From: a virus
Virus record (IMG/VR): IMGVR_UViG_3300035564_000229
Span: 1-46,118 of that record
DNA length: 46,118 nucleotides
Direction: 5' to 3' (one strand)
Within the stretch, counting starts at the first letter, position 1, and each line of letters starts with the position of its first letter. Below, in pieces: positions 31,621-39,667 of the stretch. Below the pieces are notes generated by a model. The model was not told where the DNA came from. It ran no database searches and saw only the letters and a program-made list of their open reading frames with translations. A program made the position numbers and the translations under genes.

Positions 31621-32580
31621 TCAATCATTTTCCTCGATTGCCAGCCGGGGATCGAGTTTTCCTACTTCGATAAAAATATCGCGCGCTTTTGCTTCCGCAG
31701 TTTTTCGGAAAACTTGTTTGTCAATAACAGAACGCTCATGCTTGATTGCGTCCTGGGCTTTTGCCGCTACCCATTTGTTCAAATACTCAATGGCTCCGGT
31801 TGAATTTCCATCCGTAAGTAGAGTATCCAGTTCCGAAATTTCTGTCTGAGTAAATTTTGGGAGCTGAGTGGCAACATAAGCCTTTCCGGTCGAAATTTCT
31901 TCAAGGCGTGCTGCAATCACCGCGTCTTTATTGGATTCCGTCACATCGGCAAATAACTGATTGTATTTCTTTTCCAATTCAGAATGCTTGCCAGAACTTT
32001 CCGTCATTGTTGAAAAGGCCTTGGCAAGACTTTCCTGCGCGGCGGTCGGAAGAGCCGAGAAGTCTTTTTCGTTCAGGCCGGTCTTTTCGAAAAACTCTTT
32101 GACTTCGGGATCGTCTTCATCCTTTTTATCGGAAACATCTGTTTCCTTTTCTTTAGATTTTTCCGAAGGAGTTTCCTTCTCATCTTTTGGAACTTCCGCA
32201 TTTTTCTTTTCAATTTCTGCAATCTGTTCAGCAGAAAGAAATATCTCAGATCCGGCTTCCGAGATAAGCGCATCAATCTGTTTGGGGTTCATTCCGTCCC
32301 GAACAAAGTTCTTGAGCGGCCGTTGGTCCGGATTTACTTTCTTGCTTCCCCGATAATTCTTGATGTCGATTTTCTGGGAAATGACAGTTTGCGACGGTTT
32401 TTCCGAAGGAGGGGCACCGACGGGCTCCCCATCAGGAGCCGTGCCGGAACTCTCACCACCACCAAGCGGAGAAGAGCCAGGAGCCGGTGCTCCGCCACCT
32501 TCGGGAACTTCATTGATATTCGGATGAAACATAAACGATCTTTTTACCAAATCGGATACATTAAAATTCATGCTTCTCAT
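31621..32580 (-). CDS. Putative scaffolding protein
   Basis: 319 residues from ATG 32580, with GGAGG six bases upstream. The N-terminal ~70 residues are Gly/Pro/Ser-rich and flexible. Residues ~125-165 are extremely charged (EIEKKNAEVPKDEKETPSEKSKEKETDVSDKKDEDD), and the rest is helical with KYNQLFADVTESNKDAV and YLNKWVAAKAQDAIKHER. An acidic, low-complexity, helical protein between portal and major capsid is typical of a scaffold or an assembly protease substrate. The TGA at 31621-31623 interrupts an otherwise continuous frame; the extended product would be about 472 residues. Confidence 0.7.
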   Translation of the reverse strand: MRSMNFNVSDLVKRSFMFHPNINEVPEGGGAPAPGSSPLGGGESSGTAPDGEPVGAPPSEKPSQTVISQKIDIKNYRGSKKVNPDQRPLKNFVRDGMNPKQIDALISEAGSEIFLSAEQIAEIEKKNAEVPKDEKETPSEKSKEKETDVSDKKDEDDPEVKEFFEKTGLNEKDFSALPTAAQESLAKAFSTMTESSGKHSELEKKYNQLFADVTESNKDAVIAARLEEISTGKAYVATQLPKFTQTEISELDTLLTDGNSTGAIEYLNKWVAAKAQDAIKHERSVIDKQVFRKTAEAKARDIFIEVGKLDPRLAIEEND

Positions 32581-32602
32581 GGCGACCCTCCATTTAAAGT
32601 GT

Positions 32603-34717
32603 TTATACCATCGCCGGCGCTGCCTCTTGAGGCATAGGCGCCGTTGGTTGCTGTCCCATATTCAAAGCCGCAAGGGTATTCATCATCAACTTAAATCCTT
32701 CCGGCGCTTCGTTGAAATCTGTCGGGCTTAAACGAATATTCCAATTCGGCCGTTTGATTTTTTCCATCTCGACGGCCTGTTTCGATGCTTCCTTTTGCGC
32801 CTCTACCTGCTGCTGGGCCTGACCGGCCCGGGCCGCGGCCTGTTCTCTCTGTTGTCCATACTTCACGAGTCCTTCAGCCGCTTCCTTGGCAAACCTGTTC
32901 GGCAAATGTTTCCAAATATTTGCGATAAAAACAGGATCGGATTGCAACATCTGGTTTCCGGTCGCCTCGATCATGCGAACGAAATCATCATATTCCTTTT
33001 CTCGGTTCGTGGCCGAATCATCACTGAGCACAGGAACCACACGATACTTTGCGCTTGTCAAATCGTTCGCCACGATTTTTGCTTCTTCTCCGCGTGCGTC
33101 GAACTCCTGAACATTGACTTCGACCGGACCCAACTTTTTTCCGAACTCATCCTGTATTTCTATGACCTTATATTCATTAAGGAAATATGGGATCATGTCG
33201 CAAAGAAGTTGCGTGGTATTCAAATTGAAATAGGTATAATTCTCAATGTAAGGAGCTTGCGAAATCATACCCTGAATTATTTCACGTTGCTTTGCCTTGT
33301 CGGATTGTCGGGGATTCGAAGTTCCCATTATCGACAAATTGATATTGTGGACTTCCCGCATTTCTTCCCGCATCCGATCAGAAAGTTGATAATAAGTATC
33401 GTTCGGTTTTCGATCCTTGAATGTGATATCCTGATCAATATTTGCATGCTTTTTAACTGCAACAACACCGTCTTCTTTCGAAAGTTCAACACCTACTGTG
33501 TTCGGTTCTAAAAATGAATTCTCTTTGTAAACTGTGAGAAAACCCGAGCCTTTTCTTACCTGACTCAATCCTTCCGTTTTGCAGGCCGCAACAGCAAGGA
33601 TATACGGAAGAAGGTCCTCTGCGATACCTGACGGGATATTATCATCCATACTCGGGATATAAACAATTCCCGGAAGTTTTCCATCGCACTGAAACCAGTG
33701 TTCCGCGTTTTCCCAAACAAATCCGCTTTGGTCAATCGTTGACACCCAAAGCGTTTTAACGTCTTGTGTTTTTGACAAATCATAATCAGGGTTCAACTGA
33801 TGCCAGACATCCTCTTGCCATCCCTTCCAATCGGGAGGAAGCACGACGACGTCGGCGGTTTTTTGATTTATCCAGACCTTCCGTTTTGTATGCAAACAGA
33901 AAACACGCTCTATGACAAATAGGAATCCTTGTATTGCATCGTATTTTGCCGCTGAGATATTGTCGTAAAACAGGGTCTTTCTCGAATCCGCCGTTATGCT
34001 GTCCCCCATGCCGATAATTCCATTGATGTATTCAGGATTTCCGAGAAGTTTTACATGCTCCTCATATTTTTCTTTCCTGTTTGGAAAGTTTTCAAGCATT
34101 TCTGTTTTTGTCTTGTTAAAAAGATTTACCACACAGTCGATTTCAAGACCCTCATAGAACAAGGGCGAACAGAGAGTTGAATCCCAGGGGCGGAGGGTCG
34201 CGCTCAAGTCCCCGGCATAACCTTCCGCCGCCCTTGCCCGTTCAAACCAAAGCCATTGCGGATACCCTGTAACCAATCCCTCCCGTAATCCCTTCTTGCT
34301 TTTACTTTCGAGATGCATTCGAGTCTGAAGCCATTTGATTACAACATTCATGACGTCAGGGCGAGCGGCATTGGCCGGCGGTTCGTCATCTTCCATGGTG
34401 ATTGCGCTCGATCTCACGGTTTGACCGATCTGACCTGCAGCGGCATTTATTACGGGCTTCAATTCCTGGGGTTCGATAGGCCACTTGTCCTGCAGTTCAT
34501 ACTTTTCCCGCTGTTCGGCAGAAAAGATGTCGCGCCGGAGGTATCTCTGACAGCATCTCCCGACTTCAATCCTTGGAGCCCAGAACTTTGCAAGGGTCTG
34601 GTAGATGCAGATGCACTTCTGCCAGATATCCTTTGCAGCGTCTGACCCGGGGACGAGTTTATCGATCGCGTACTTCGGGTCCGCCTCATCGATTTTGTCG
34701 AGAAATTCAGTATTCAT
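32603..34717 (-). CDS. Portal protein, P22/N4-like
   Basis: 704 residues from ATG 34717, overlapping the upstream TGA (ATGA). Early residues carry CCQRYLRRDIFSAEQREKYELQDKWPIEPQELKPVINAAAGQIGQTVRSSAITMEDDE, a portal-type N-terminus like the large P22-type portals. Further on are GLREGLVTGYPQWLWFE, PSMDDNIPSGIAEDLLPYILAVAACKTEGLSQVRKGSGFL and IMGTSNPRQSDKAKQREIIQGM. The C-terminus is a Gln/Ala-rich coil (YGQQREQAAARAGQAQQQVEAQKEASKQAVE), matching the barrel helix of long portals. It forms the DNA-entry dodecamer and lies between the terminase and the scaffold-like gene, the standard order. Confidence 0.88.
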   Translation of the reverse strand: MNTEFLDKIDEADPKYAIDKLVPGSDAAKDIWQKCICIYQTLAKFWAPRIEVGRCCQRYLRRDIFSAEQREKYELQDKWPIEPQELKPVINAAAGQIGQTVRSSAITMEDDEPPANAARPDVMNVVIKWLQTRMHLESKSKKGLREGLVTGYPQWLWFERARAAEGYAGDLSATLRPWDSTLCSPLFYEGLEIDCVVNLFNKTKTEMLENFPNRKEKYEEHVKLLGNPEYINGIIGMGDSITADSRKTLFYDNISAAKYDAIQGFLFVIERVFCLHTKRKVWINQKTADVVVLPPDWKGWQEDVWHQLNPDYDLSKTQDVKTLWVSTIDQSGFVWENAEHWFQCDGKLPGIVYIPSMDDNIPSGIAEDLLPYILAVAACKTEGLSQVRKGSGFLTVYKENSFLEPNTVGVELSKEDGVVAVKKHANIDQDITFKDRKPNDTYYQLSDRMREEMREVHNINLSIMGTSNPRQSDKAKQREIIQGMISQAPYIENYTYFNLNTTQLLCDMIPYFLNEYKVIEIQDEFGKKLGPVEVNVQEFDARGEEAKIVANDLTSAKYRVVPVLSDDSATNREKEYDDFVRMIEATGNQMLQSDPVFIANIWKHLPNRFAKEAAEGLVKYGQQREQAAARAGQAQQQVEAQKEASKQAVEMEKIKRPNWNIRLSPTDFNEAPEGFKLMMNTLAALNMGQQPTAPMPQEAAPAMV

Positions 34718-34896
34718 TTTAACTTTAAACCCGAAAGAGCCGACTTTTTCCGAAGATGAAATTTTGAATCCGGGAACTTCTTCTCGACTTTATCGGGAAG
34801 TTTCTTCCCTTTTGGCGTTTTCGACTCCATCTCTTTTGCCAGTTTCTGATGTTTTGAGTACATAAAACCTCTCTGTGCTTGGCTTTTGAAAGGCAT
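34714..34896 (-). CDS. Small basic phage protein next to portal
   Basis: 60 residues from ATG 34896, with AAAGGAGAG upstream. The N-terminus MPFKSQAQRGFMYSKHQKLAKEMESKTPKGKKLP is a well-known small-protein signature that commonly sits beside terminase or portal genes in many phages; its function is unsettled. Lys content is high, suggesting DNA or RNA contact. Its TGA overlaps the portal ATG. Confidence 0.75.
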   Translation of the reverse strand: MPFKSQAQRGFMYSKHQKLAKEMESKTPKGKKLPDKVEKKFPDSKFHLRKKSALSGLKLK

Positions 34897-34915
34897 GTTG
34901 TTCTCTCCTTTGATT

Positions 34916-36535
34916 TTACGCCATCACTCTACGACCGTCACGGCCGGCGCGTATGGCATCATATTCGCTCATACCGTAATTTCCTTCCTGGCGCCACGGG
35001 GTCCAAGGTTCCATCTTCAGCCCGAAGTACCGCAGGCACGCAATAGGACAACTCCACGTCTGGTCTATTCGTTCCATCGTCCCGGCGTACTGGTCCGCCG
35101 TTTTCTTGATACCGAACTCCTGCAGGGCTCTCCGGACATTCTTGCATGTGCGAAAAACGTACATCCCGGGCTGGTTTACCGCAGAAATAGTACGCAGGGA
35201 ATCGTAATAGATCAAACCCCTGATCTTGTCATGCCCGAGTTCGATGGAATCTTCAACGCTGCAGTCATAATCCCAACCATTCAGTGAGTATTCCGTCAAA
35301 ATGGTCCGATTCGTGTTTGGCATCTTCGTCGGCATGATATTCGGGTCGCCAATGCGATAAATCGACTTCGTTTGCAAATAATCGAACTCCGGATTCTGGC
35401 CCCGCTCCATCAAATCGAAGTTTTTGCAGTGGTGTTCGATCGTGAGTTCCGTACTTTTCAAGGTGTCCCATGGTTCATTCGGATATTCCGCGACCACAAA
35501 AGCCTGTCCGAGCGCATTCACCGCCACCCAGGCAGCGAAGGGAGGCTTCACAAGGTGGGGATCGCAGATATGGTACAGGTTGTATGACCGGTCGATCAAG
35601 AAGGGGTCTATGACGTGTATGTCTTCCTTGTATGCCTTGAAAATCGCCCCCGCGAGGTGAGCGAACTTCCCCCACACGCGAGCCTGAAGGGTATCCGGGT
35701 TCTTCGACCAGTCCCGAATTTGACTTTCAATCGCCTCTCTTGTCAGTTGTCCGCGGTTCCCCGGAACATCAATACAGTTGTCCCAGATCGAAACTTCGGT
35801 CGAAACTATCTCACCATCCGGAGCCGGCTGGTTTATTTCCCGCAACAGGTATGCCGCAGCATCAAGGGGAGTGCAAAACACGAACCCAATACCTTCGCCG
35901 CGTGTTCTCGCTATATTTTCGTCATACACAGGTTCCGGAGGCGGTTCGTTGAAAATCACCAAATCCTCGTCCGGTCCTGCCTGGGAAGTCACCTTCATGT
36001 CGTGCGTTTTAACGTCGACCTTGACTTCTCCAATTATGACGGTCTGGAAAAAATCCCCCGTCTTGTTCGAAAACTGCGCCGTGGGAATCCATTTCGCAAT
36101 CTGCTGATAAAGAGATCCGGCGTCCTCTTTCATGTCTTTCGCATCACACACGAGCCGAACGCCAAGTTTCCTCTTTGACCGTATTTCCGCGCAGTACCGG
36201 AAATACTCATGGTTCCCGAAGAATTCCTTGTTTATCGCATCCGGACCCAGACACGCCCCGGCAAGAAGAACCCCCGCACAAAGAGCCGTCTTTCCGCTAC
36301 CATTCCCCCCAAGAACGAAAACCTTATGAGGAAACCTTCCGTATGTGAGATGCCTTTTCTCCAAGCACCGAAACGCCCGTTCTTGACCAATATTCGGAAC
36401 AAAGTCAACGCTTGGATAGTGCTTGCGCCGCTCCACCAATTCCGCTCTCAATGTCGTCTGAAACCGCACAGGATCACTTACCGCCATCTCCTGCAACTCC
36501 GGTCTCAACGACTCCATAAATTGCACTCTATCCAC
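34916..36535 (-). CDS. terL: Terminase large subunit
   Basis: 539 residues from ATG 36535, overlapping the end of the small-subunit gene by eight bases. The ATPase domain has Walker A GGNGSGKT (residues 76-83) and Walker B DLVIFNEPP (191-199), followed by the coupling segment ARTRGEGIGFVFCTPLDAA. The C-terminal half (about 300-539) is the RNase H-like nuclease domain, with candidate metal acidic residues in YHICDPH, FVVAEYPNEPWD and YRIGDPN. It packages DNA into the prohead and cuts concatemers, in line with the circularly permuted genome. Walker B has FNEPP instead of the usual DE pair, a variant also seen in other podoviral terminases. Confidence 0.88.
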   Translation of the reverse strand: MDRVQFMESLRPELQEMAVSDPVRFQTTLRAELVERRKHYPSVDFVPNIGQERAFRCLEKRHLTYGRFPHKVFVLGGNGSGKTALCAGVLLAGACLGPDAINKEFFGNHEYFRYCAEIRSKRKLGVRLVCDAKDMKEDAGSLYQQIAKWIPTAQFSNKTGDFFQTVIIGEVKVDVKTHDMKVTSQAGPDEDLVIFNEPPPEPVYDENIARTRGEGIGFVFCTPLDAAAYLLREINQPAPDGEIVSTEVSIWDNCIDVPGNRGQLTREAIESQIRDWSKNPDTLQARVWGKFAHLAGAIFKAYKEDIHVIDPFLIDRSYNLYHICDPHLVKPPFAAWVAVNALGQAFVVAEYPNEPWDTLKSTELTIEHHCKNFDLMERGQNPEFDYLQTKSIYRIGDPNIMPTKMPNTNRTILTEYSLNGWDYDCSVEDSIELGHDKIRGLIYYDSLRTISAVNQPGMYVFRTCKNVRRALQEFGIKKTADQYAGTMERIDQTWSCPIACLRYFGLKMEPWTPWRQEGNYGMSEYDAIRAGRDGRRVMA

Positions 36536-36980
36536 CCTGTTCCTCCAAAAATGCCGCTATATCCGACGTCCTAACATCCTTCAACTCCACAAACATACCC
36601 CGTACACTCAGCTCCTTCTTCTCCGGCTCCGTATATCCAGGCAACATCGAGTTCGCTACCTTCACCGCATTTATCCGGTCCGACGCCTGCTCTTTCTTGT
36701 TATCCCGTATCTCAACAAGAGGACTCAACTGGTCCCTCACCGTTATCCTCAAATCCCTTATCGCCTCCTCCTTCTGCTTCTCCAAACTCTTAAATACCTT
36801 CCCACTCTCCACACACGCCGTATGCGTCCCAGGACTATATCCCGCTGCCCTCATCGCATACTTCTTCGGCAATTCAGGATACTTCGCCCGCAACCTCGAA
36901 TACTCTATCGCCGCAGGACTCCGTATTCCCTTCGGCCTTCCCCTCGGTAAACCCTTCGGCTTCTCTGAAATACTTATCAC
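36528..36980 (-). CDS. terS: Terminase small subunit
   Basis: 150 residues from GTG 36980; no ATG lies before residue 44 and the upstream ribosome site is weak. The N-terminus is basic (KPKGLPRGRPKGIRS), followed by a helix-turn-helix-like region (EYSRLRAKYPELPKKYAMRAAGYSPGTHTACVESGKVFKSLEKQKEEAIRDLR) that would bind the packaging site. A helical oligomerisation part follows (ASDRINAVKVANSMLPGYTEPEKKE). Location immediately upstream of the large subunit supports the call. It is the first gene of the late operon, about 450 bases from the promoter. Confidence 0.78.
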   Translation of the reverse strand: MISISEKPKGLPRGRPKGIRSPAAIEYSRLRAKYPELPKKYAMRAAGYSPGTHTACVESGKVFKSLEKQKEEAIRDLRITVRDQLSPLVEIRDNKKEQASDRINAVKVANSMLPGYTEPEKKELSVRGMFVELKDVRTSDIAAFLEEQGG

Positions 36981-37389
36981 TTGTCAAGCCCTGAAAAAAG
37001 TGTTTCTGCTATTGGGGAAAGGGAGGGACCGATAGATGAAAATCGAGGGGTGGTCGCAAGGGGAGTACCCCCCTCCCCCCGTCCGGTAAATCGAGCATAA
37101 TGCGCTCTTGCCTGATTATTATAGATCAAAATCCTCCCCTTGCCTGCATCATCGAAATCAACTATGAACAAAATCAATGCGTTACAAATGAAGTTTACAT
37201 AATAGTTATTATGAGCCATCCTATCTGTCAATCTTTTTTGAATGAAATAGCACGTTTTTTGCGCTGTAATGCGTGGAATTATATGGGTTTGTGGGTTTAT
37301 TTGGTTTGGGGGATTATGGATGTGACCGGTCATTCCGTCCTCCCTTTTTGCCCGATTTGTTACAAAAAGTATCAACGCATCAATGGAAA

Positions 37390-37434
37390 GTCGCATAATT
37401 GCGACCAATGGTAGCATAAATGCGACCTTTGGTA
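37390..37434. promoter_or_regulatory. Operator-like repeats at the late transcription start
   Basis: Two direct repeats TGCGACCnnTGGTA lie at 37400-37413 and 37421-37434, 21 bp apart (two helical turns). An inverted repeat GTCGCA-TAAT-TGCGAC lies at 37390-37405. The right repeat covers the predicted start of transcription of the - strand promoter. A related TGGTCGCA lies at 37051-37058 in the opposite orientation. This suggests a phage repressor or activator site. Confidence 0.6.
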
Positions 37435-37436
37435 AG

Positions 37437-37465
37437 ATAATAACAAATTATCAACATGATGTCAA
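37437..37465 (-). promoter_or_regulatory. Late promoter, sigma70-like
   Basis: On the - strand, TTGACA (37465-37460), a 17-base spacer and TATTAT (37442-37437). Predicted start is about 37430, inside the operator-like repeats. It is the only near-consensus promoter found upstream of the terminase-to-lysis operon. Confidence 0.78.
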
Positions 37466-37706
37466 CACAAATCGTATTTAACGTGAAATTAAGTACAATA
37501 ATTAATATAATGAGTAAATAGGTACTTTGGGTATTGCTTGGGGTAGGAATCAGATAGGGACATATGATTATGATCAGGCAGCAAGAAGATAATACGACAT
37601 CCATCCTATTCTATCCCCTCTTATATTCTCCCCTTTCCTTCCCTTCCCTGTTTTTCCTTTTGTATCCTGCATATCAAATCAGCAGGTGATCGCAGGGGCT
37701 GCTGTG

Positions 37707-38018
37707 TTATTGTACCGGTGTCTGGACGGTCGTCACGTGCGCCGGCGCCGTCGGGCCGTCGGGCCGCGGAGAATTGATAAGCTCGGGCACGGTGACGAAC
37801 CGGTATCCACGTGCTTTTAACTGGGAAAGGATGACCGGCAGCGCCCGTACCGTTTCCCTGCGATCGGCGTCCGGCTTCAGTTCGAGGCCGTCGTGGAGCA
37901 GGATGATCGCACCGGCGCCGCATTTCGACAGAACAACCAGGACATGGAGCATACCAATGTCCACAACCTCAGCACGAGTGACCGTCGTAGGGGCACTCCT
38001 GAATGTCCTGCGCGCCCC
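37707..38018 (-). pseudogene. Polysaccharide deacetylase C-terminal fragment (bacterial remnant)
   Basis: The frame encodes …TTVTRAEVVDIGMLHVLVVLSKCGAGAIILLHDGLELKPDADRRETVRALPVILSQLKARGYRFVTVPELI. The GAIILLHDG and RETVRALPxILxxLKARGYRFVTVPEL blocks are those at the C-terminus of NodB-type polysaccharide deacetylases. The catalytic N-terminal two thirds (the DHxxH part) are absent; upstream the similarity stops near a GC-rich palindromic element at 38004-38038. Base composition is richer in G+C than the neighbouring phage genes. A truncated bacterial gene captured by the phage is the most likely explanation; a chimeric assembly is the alternative. Confidence 0.65.
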
Positions 38019-38038
38019 TCCTCGCCCAGGACGGGCGA
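38004..38038 (-). repeat. GC-rich palindromic element, copy B
   Basis: The reverse strand of 38019-38038 is identical over 20 bases to 1743-1762 and is followed, as there, by GCGCAGGACA (38013-38004). It marks the truncation point of the deacetylase fragment. Confidence 0.7.
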
Positions 38039-38071
38039 AATCTGGCTCTGAAAAAATAGTTGAAATAACTG

Positions 38072-38106
38072 TTGACACCGTAACCGGGTTATGGTATATT
38101 ATATAC
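38072..38106 (+). promoter_or_regulatory. Sigma70-like promoter with palindromic -10 region
   Basis: TTGACA (38072-38077), a 17-base spacer and TATATT (38095-38100). The -10 lies in a perfect inverted repeat GTATAT-T-ATATAC (38094-38106), a possible operator. It drives the two-gene module that ends at the terminator at 38612. Confidence 0.82.
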
Positions 38107-38156
38107 AGAGACAGGGAGAGCCCCTGAATCGGAAAAAACCAAAACCCGGAGGATTT

Positions 38157-38453
38157 ATGAAATACACGATTCAAAACAGAAATTTCAGCACATGCAAACC
38201 AGAGGCCTGCCAGGATAACGGATACGAGGGATACGACAACGGCTATAAAAACGCATTGCCAGTTGGCGAATATACCGCGTTTGCCGTATCCTATACTCCT
38301 GACGGTGGCAAATCGTTTACCGAATCGTGGTATCTGACCGATAGCGATGACGTTGAAACCAGCAATACGACAGAGGGCGATCAGTACCGCAGAATTTGCA
38401 GGGTGTGGAGAGTAAAATTTGACGGCGAACGCATCCGTAGAATCGAGGCATAA
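38157..38453 (+). CDS. Moron-like gene 1, unknown function
   Basis: 98 residues from ATG 38157, with GGAGG five bases upstream; the frame is open to 38091, but that lies in the promoter. The protein is mixed alpha/beta with YTIQNRNFSTCKPEACQDNGYEGYDNGYKN, then SYTPDGGKSFTESWYLTDSDDVE and a basic C-terminus RVWRVKFDGERIRRIEA. Two cysteines and many aromatic residues are present, but no known domain was recognised. With its own promoter and terminator and opposite orientation to neighbours, it behaves like a moron (an independently expressed accessory gene). Confidence 0.7.
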   Translation: MKYTIQNRNFSTCKPEACQDNGYEGYDNGYKNALPVGEYTAFAVSYTPDGGKSFTESWYLTDSDDVETSNTTEGDQYRRICRVWRVKFDGERIRRIEA

Positions 38454-38455
38454 TA

Positions 38456-38605
38456 ATGAAAACACTGATTCAAAAATACCTATCTGAAATCGGCAAGCGC
38501 GGCGGGGAGAAATCCCGACGCACCCTGACGACAGAACAGTCTCGCGCAATGACGGCAGCGAGAGAGGCAAGGAGAAAAAAGAAAAAACCTGATTCATATG
38601 TCTGA
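38456..38605 (+). CDS. Moron-like gene 2, small basic protein
   Basis: 49 residues from ATG 38456, with GAGG nine to twelve bases upstream and only two bases from the previous stop. The sequence KYLSEIGKRGGEKSRRTLTTEQSRAMTAAREARRKKKK matches the common GGKxxxxxLTxEQRxxxAxxAxxARxxK pattern of tiny basic bacterial and phage proteins, thought to bind nucleic acid; the function is unproved. The terminator follows within ten bases. Confidence 0.7.
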   Translation: MKTLIQKYLSEIGKRGGEKSRRTLTTEQSRAMTAAREARRKKKKPDSYV

Positions 38606-38611
38606 TTCTCC

Positions 38612-38640
38612 GGCCCGCACGACGCGGGCCTTTTTGTTTT
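38612..38640 (+). terminator. Rho-independent terminator of the moron module
   Basis: GGCCCGC (38612-38618), loop ACGAC, GCGGGCC (38624-38630), then TTTTTGTTTT (38631-38640). Confidence 0.9.
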
Positions 38641-39646
38641 GGGGCGCGACCGACGCCAGATACTGGTCCGGCGATTCACGTCCCTGCGGATGTGTCTGGA
38701 CAATGGAGACGGCATGCAAGGTGTCGTTATGGTCGATCAGGGAGTCTTTCCTGGAAAAAACATCGGCAGTCACATCGACGGAAGATCCCCAATACCTCCG
38801 GTATTCAAACGGCGTCCTGAAATAAAACCAGGAGATAGGCGAGAACTTCAATGAAACGGAGATGTCCGCATCGCCGCCCGCATTATAGATCGTTTCAATG
38901 CGGCGGACCCGCGCCACCTGTGAGAACGTCGCGGTTTTTCCCGAATCGTCAAGATACGCCGTGTAGAGAATGCTGTTTTCATCGAACGTGGTGTTGAAAA
39001 AAACCGGCCGCACGCTCAGTCCGAGCGAAAGGAGATCGGAAACGTTCGTTGAATAATACAGATGAAAAGACCGGAGCTGGAACGCCGACGTGTTTTCTTC
39101 CCGTGCGCCGTTGTCGATCCAGAAACTGGCGCTGTCCTTCACCTCTTTTGCATCGAACGGAGGATTACCTGCATCACGGCAGGTCAGGGAAGACCCTCAG
39201 CCGCCGCCGTACGGATAATAGTAATGAAAGTCATACATGTGGAGAGAATCGGTGATCCTGCGCGCCAGTCTGTCCATTTCGTAGCTCATGAAATTTGACG
39301 GATAGAGCGCGTTTGCCTCAAGCGATGATCCGCCGGCAAGCCCGATGTCCCCGCCCCCGACGGATTTTTTTACGAGCCAAAGCCGGTTCGACGCATAGGC
39401 GAAAAGTTTTCCTGCCGGAAGTGTGTAATTTTTTCCGATCAGGAAGTTTGCCGCGCATTCAGGATCGTACGGGCTGATCATGGAACAGGTAAGGCAGCCG
39501 GAAGACAGCGCCGGTGCCGCCTGTACGGGCACTGTAATTGCGGACAGCGGTGCAGTTTCCTGTTTCCGGGACGCGGAATCCGGTGAAGCTGCGGCCTTTG
39601 CAGGCGCCGGTTTCGCGGAATCGGGCGCGGTCTCTTCGGGCGGCAT
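38641..39646 (-). pseudogene. Outer-membrane-like protein fragment interrupted by UGA (bacterial remnant)
   Basis: One frame runs from 39646 down to 38594, with a single TGA at 39197-39199. The upstream part (149 residues) is Ala/Pro-rich, then SMISPYDPECAANFLIGKNYTLPAGKLFAYASNRLWLVKKS… ending HMYDFHYYYPYGGG. Downstream the frame continues GSSLTCRDAGNPPFDAKEVKDSASFWIDNGAREENTSAFQLRSFHLYYSTNVSDLLSLGLSVRPVFF…, typical of a beta-barrel or periplasmic protein of a Gram-negative bacterium. Neither a signal peptide nor a natural C-terminus is present; the last ~10 codons run into the moron terminator. It is G+C-rich. YGGG-x-GSS is natural if x is Trp, so the TGA may be a TGG mutation. Likely captured host DNA. 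Confidence 0.6.
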
Positions 39647-39667
39647 TTTGCCTAACTGACCAGGACG

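Larger units (their letters stand above)
36981..37689. other. Noncoding control region upstream of the late operon
   Basis: About 700 bases without a convincing gene; short open frames on both strands have low-complexity or hydrophobic, unfamiliar products. The region contains a long leader (36981-37430) with a G/C run at 37045-37090, the late promoter, operator-like repeats and an AT-rich stretch (37436-37520) that could also assist strand opening. No tRNA was recognised. Confidence 0.7.

Noticed and set aside
34459-34689. Arg/Ser-rich - strand frame in line with the small protein before the portal gene
   Set aside because: It is out of phase with the portal gene and its composition is that of a chance overlapping frame.
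37100-37414. Possible + strand gene of ~104 residues in the late control region
   Set aside because: No ribosome site, hydrophobic mixed sequence without a recognisable motif, and it overlaps the predicted late promoter's leader and operators. Treated as noncoding.
36977-37417. Possible - strand gene of ~146 residues in the same region
   Set aside because: It would start at the late transcription start without a ribosome site; the sequence is not protein-like, and the other strand is equally open.
37380-37604. 74-residue - strand frame
   Set aside because: Low-complexity Ile/Leu/Thr/Cys product from an AT-rich stretch; it contains the promoter.
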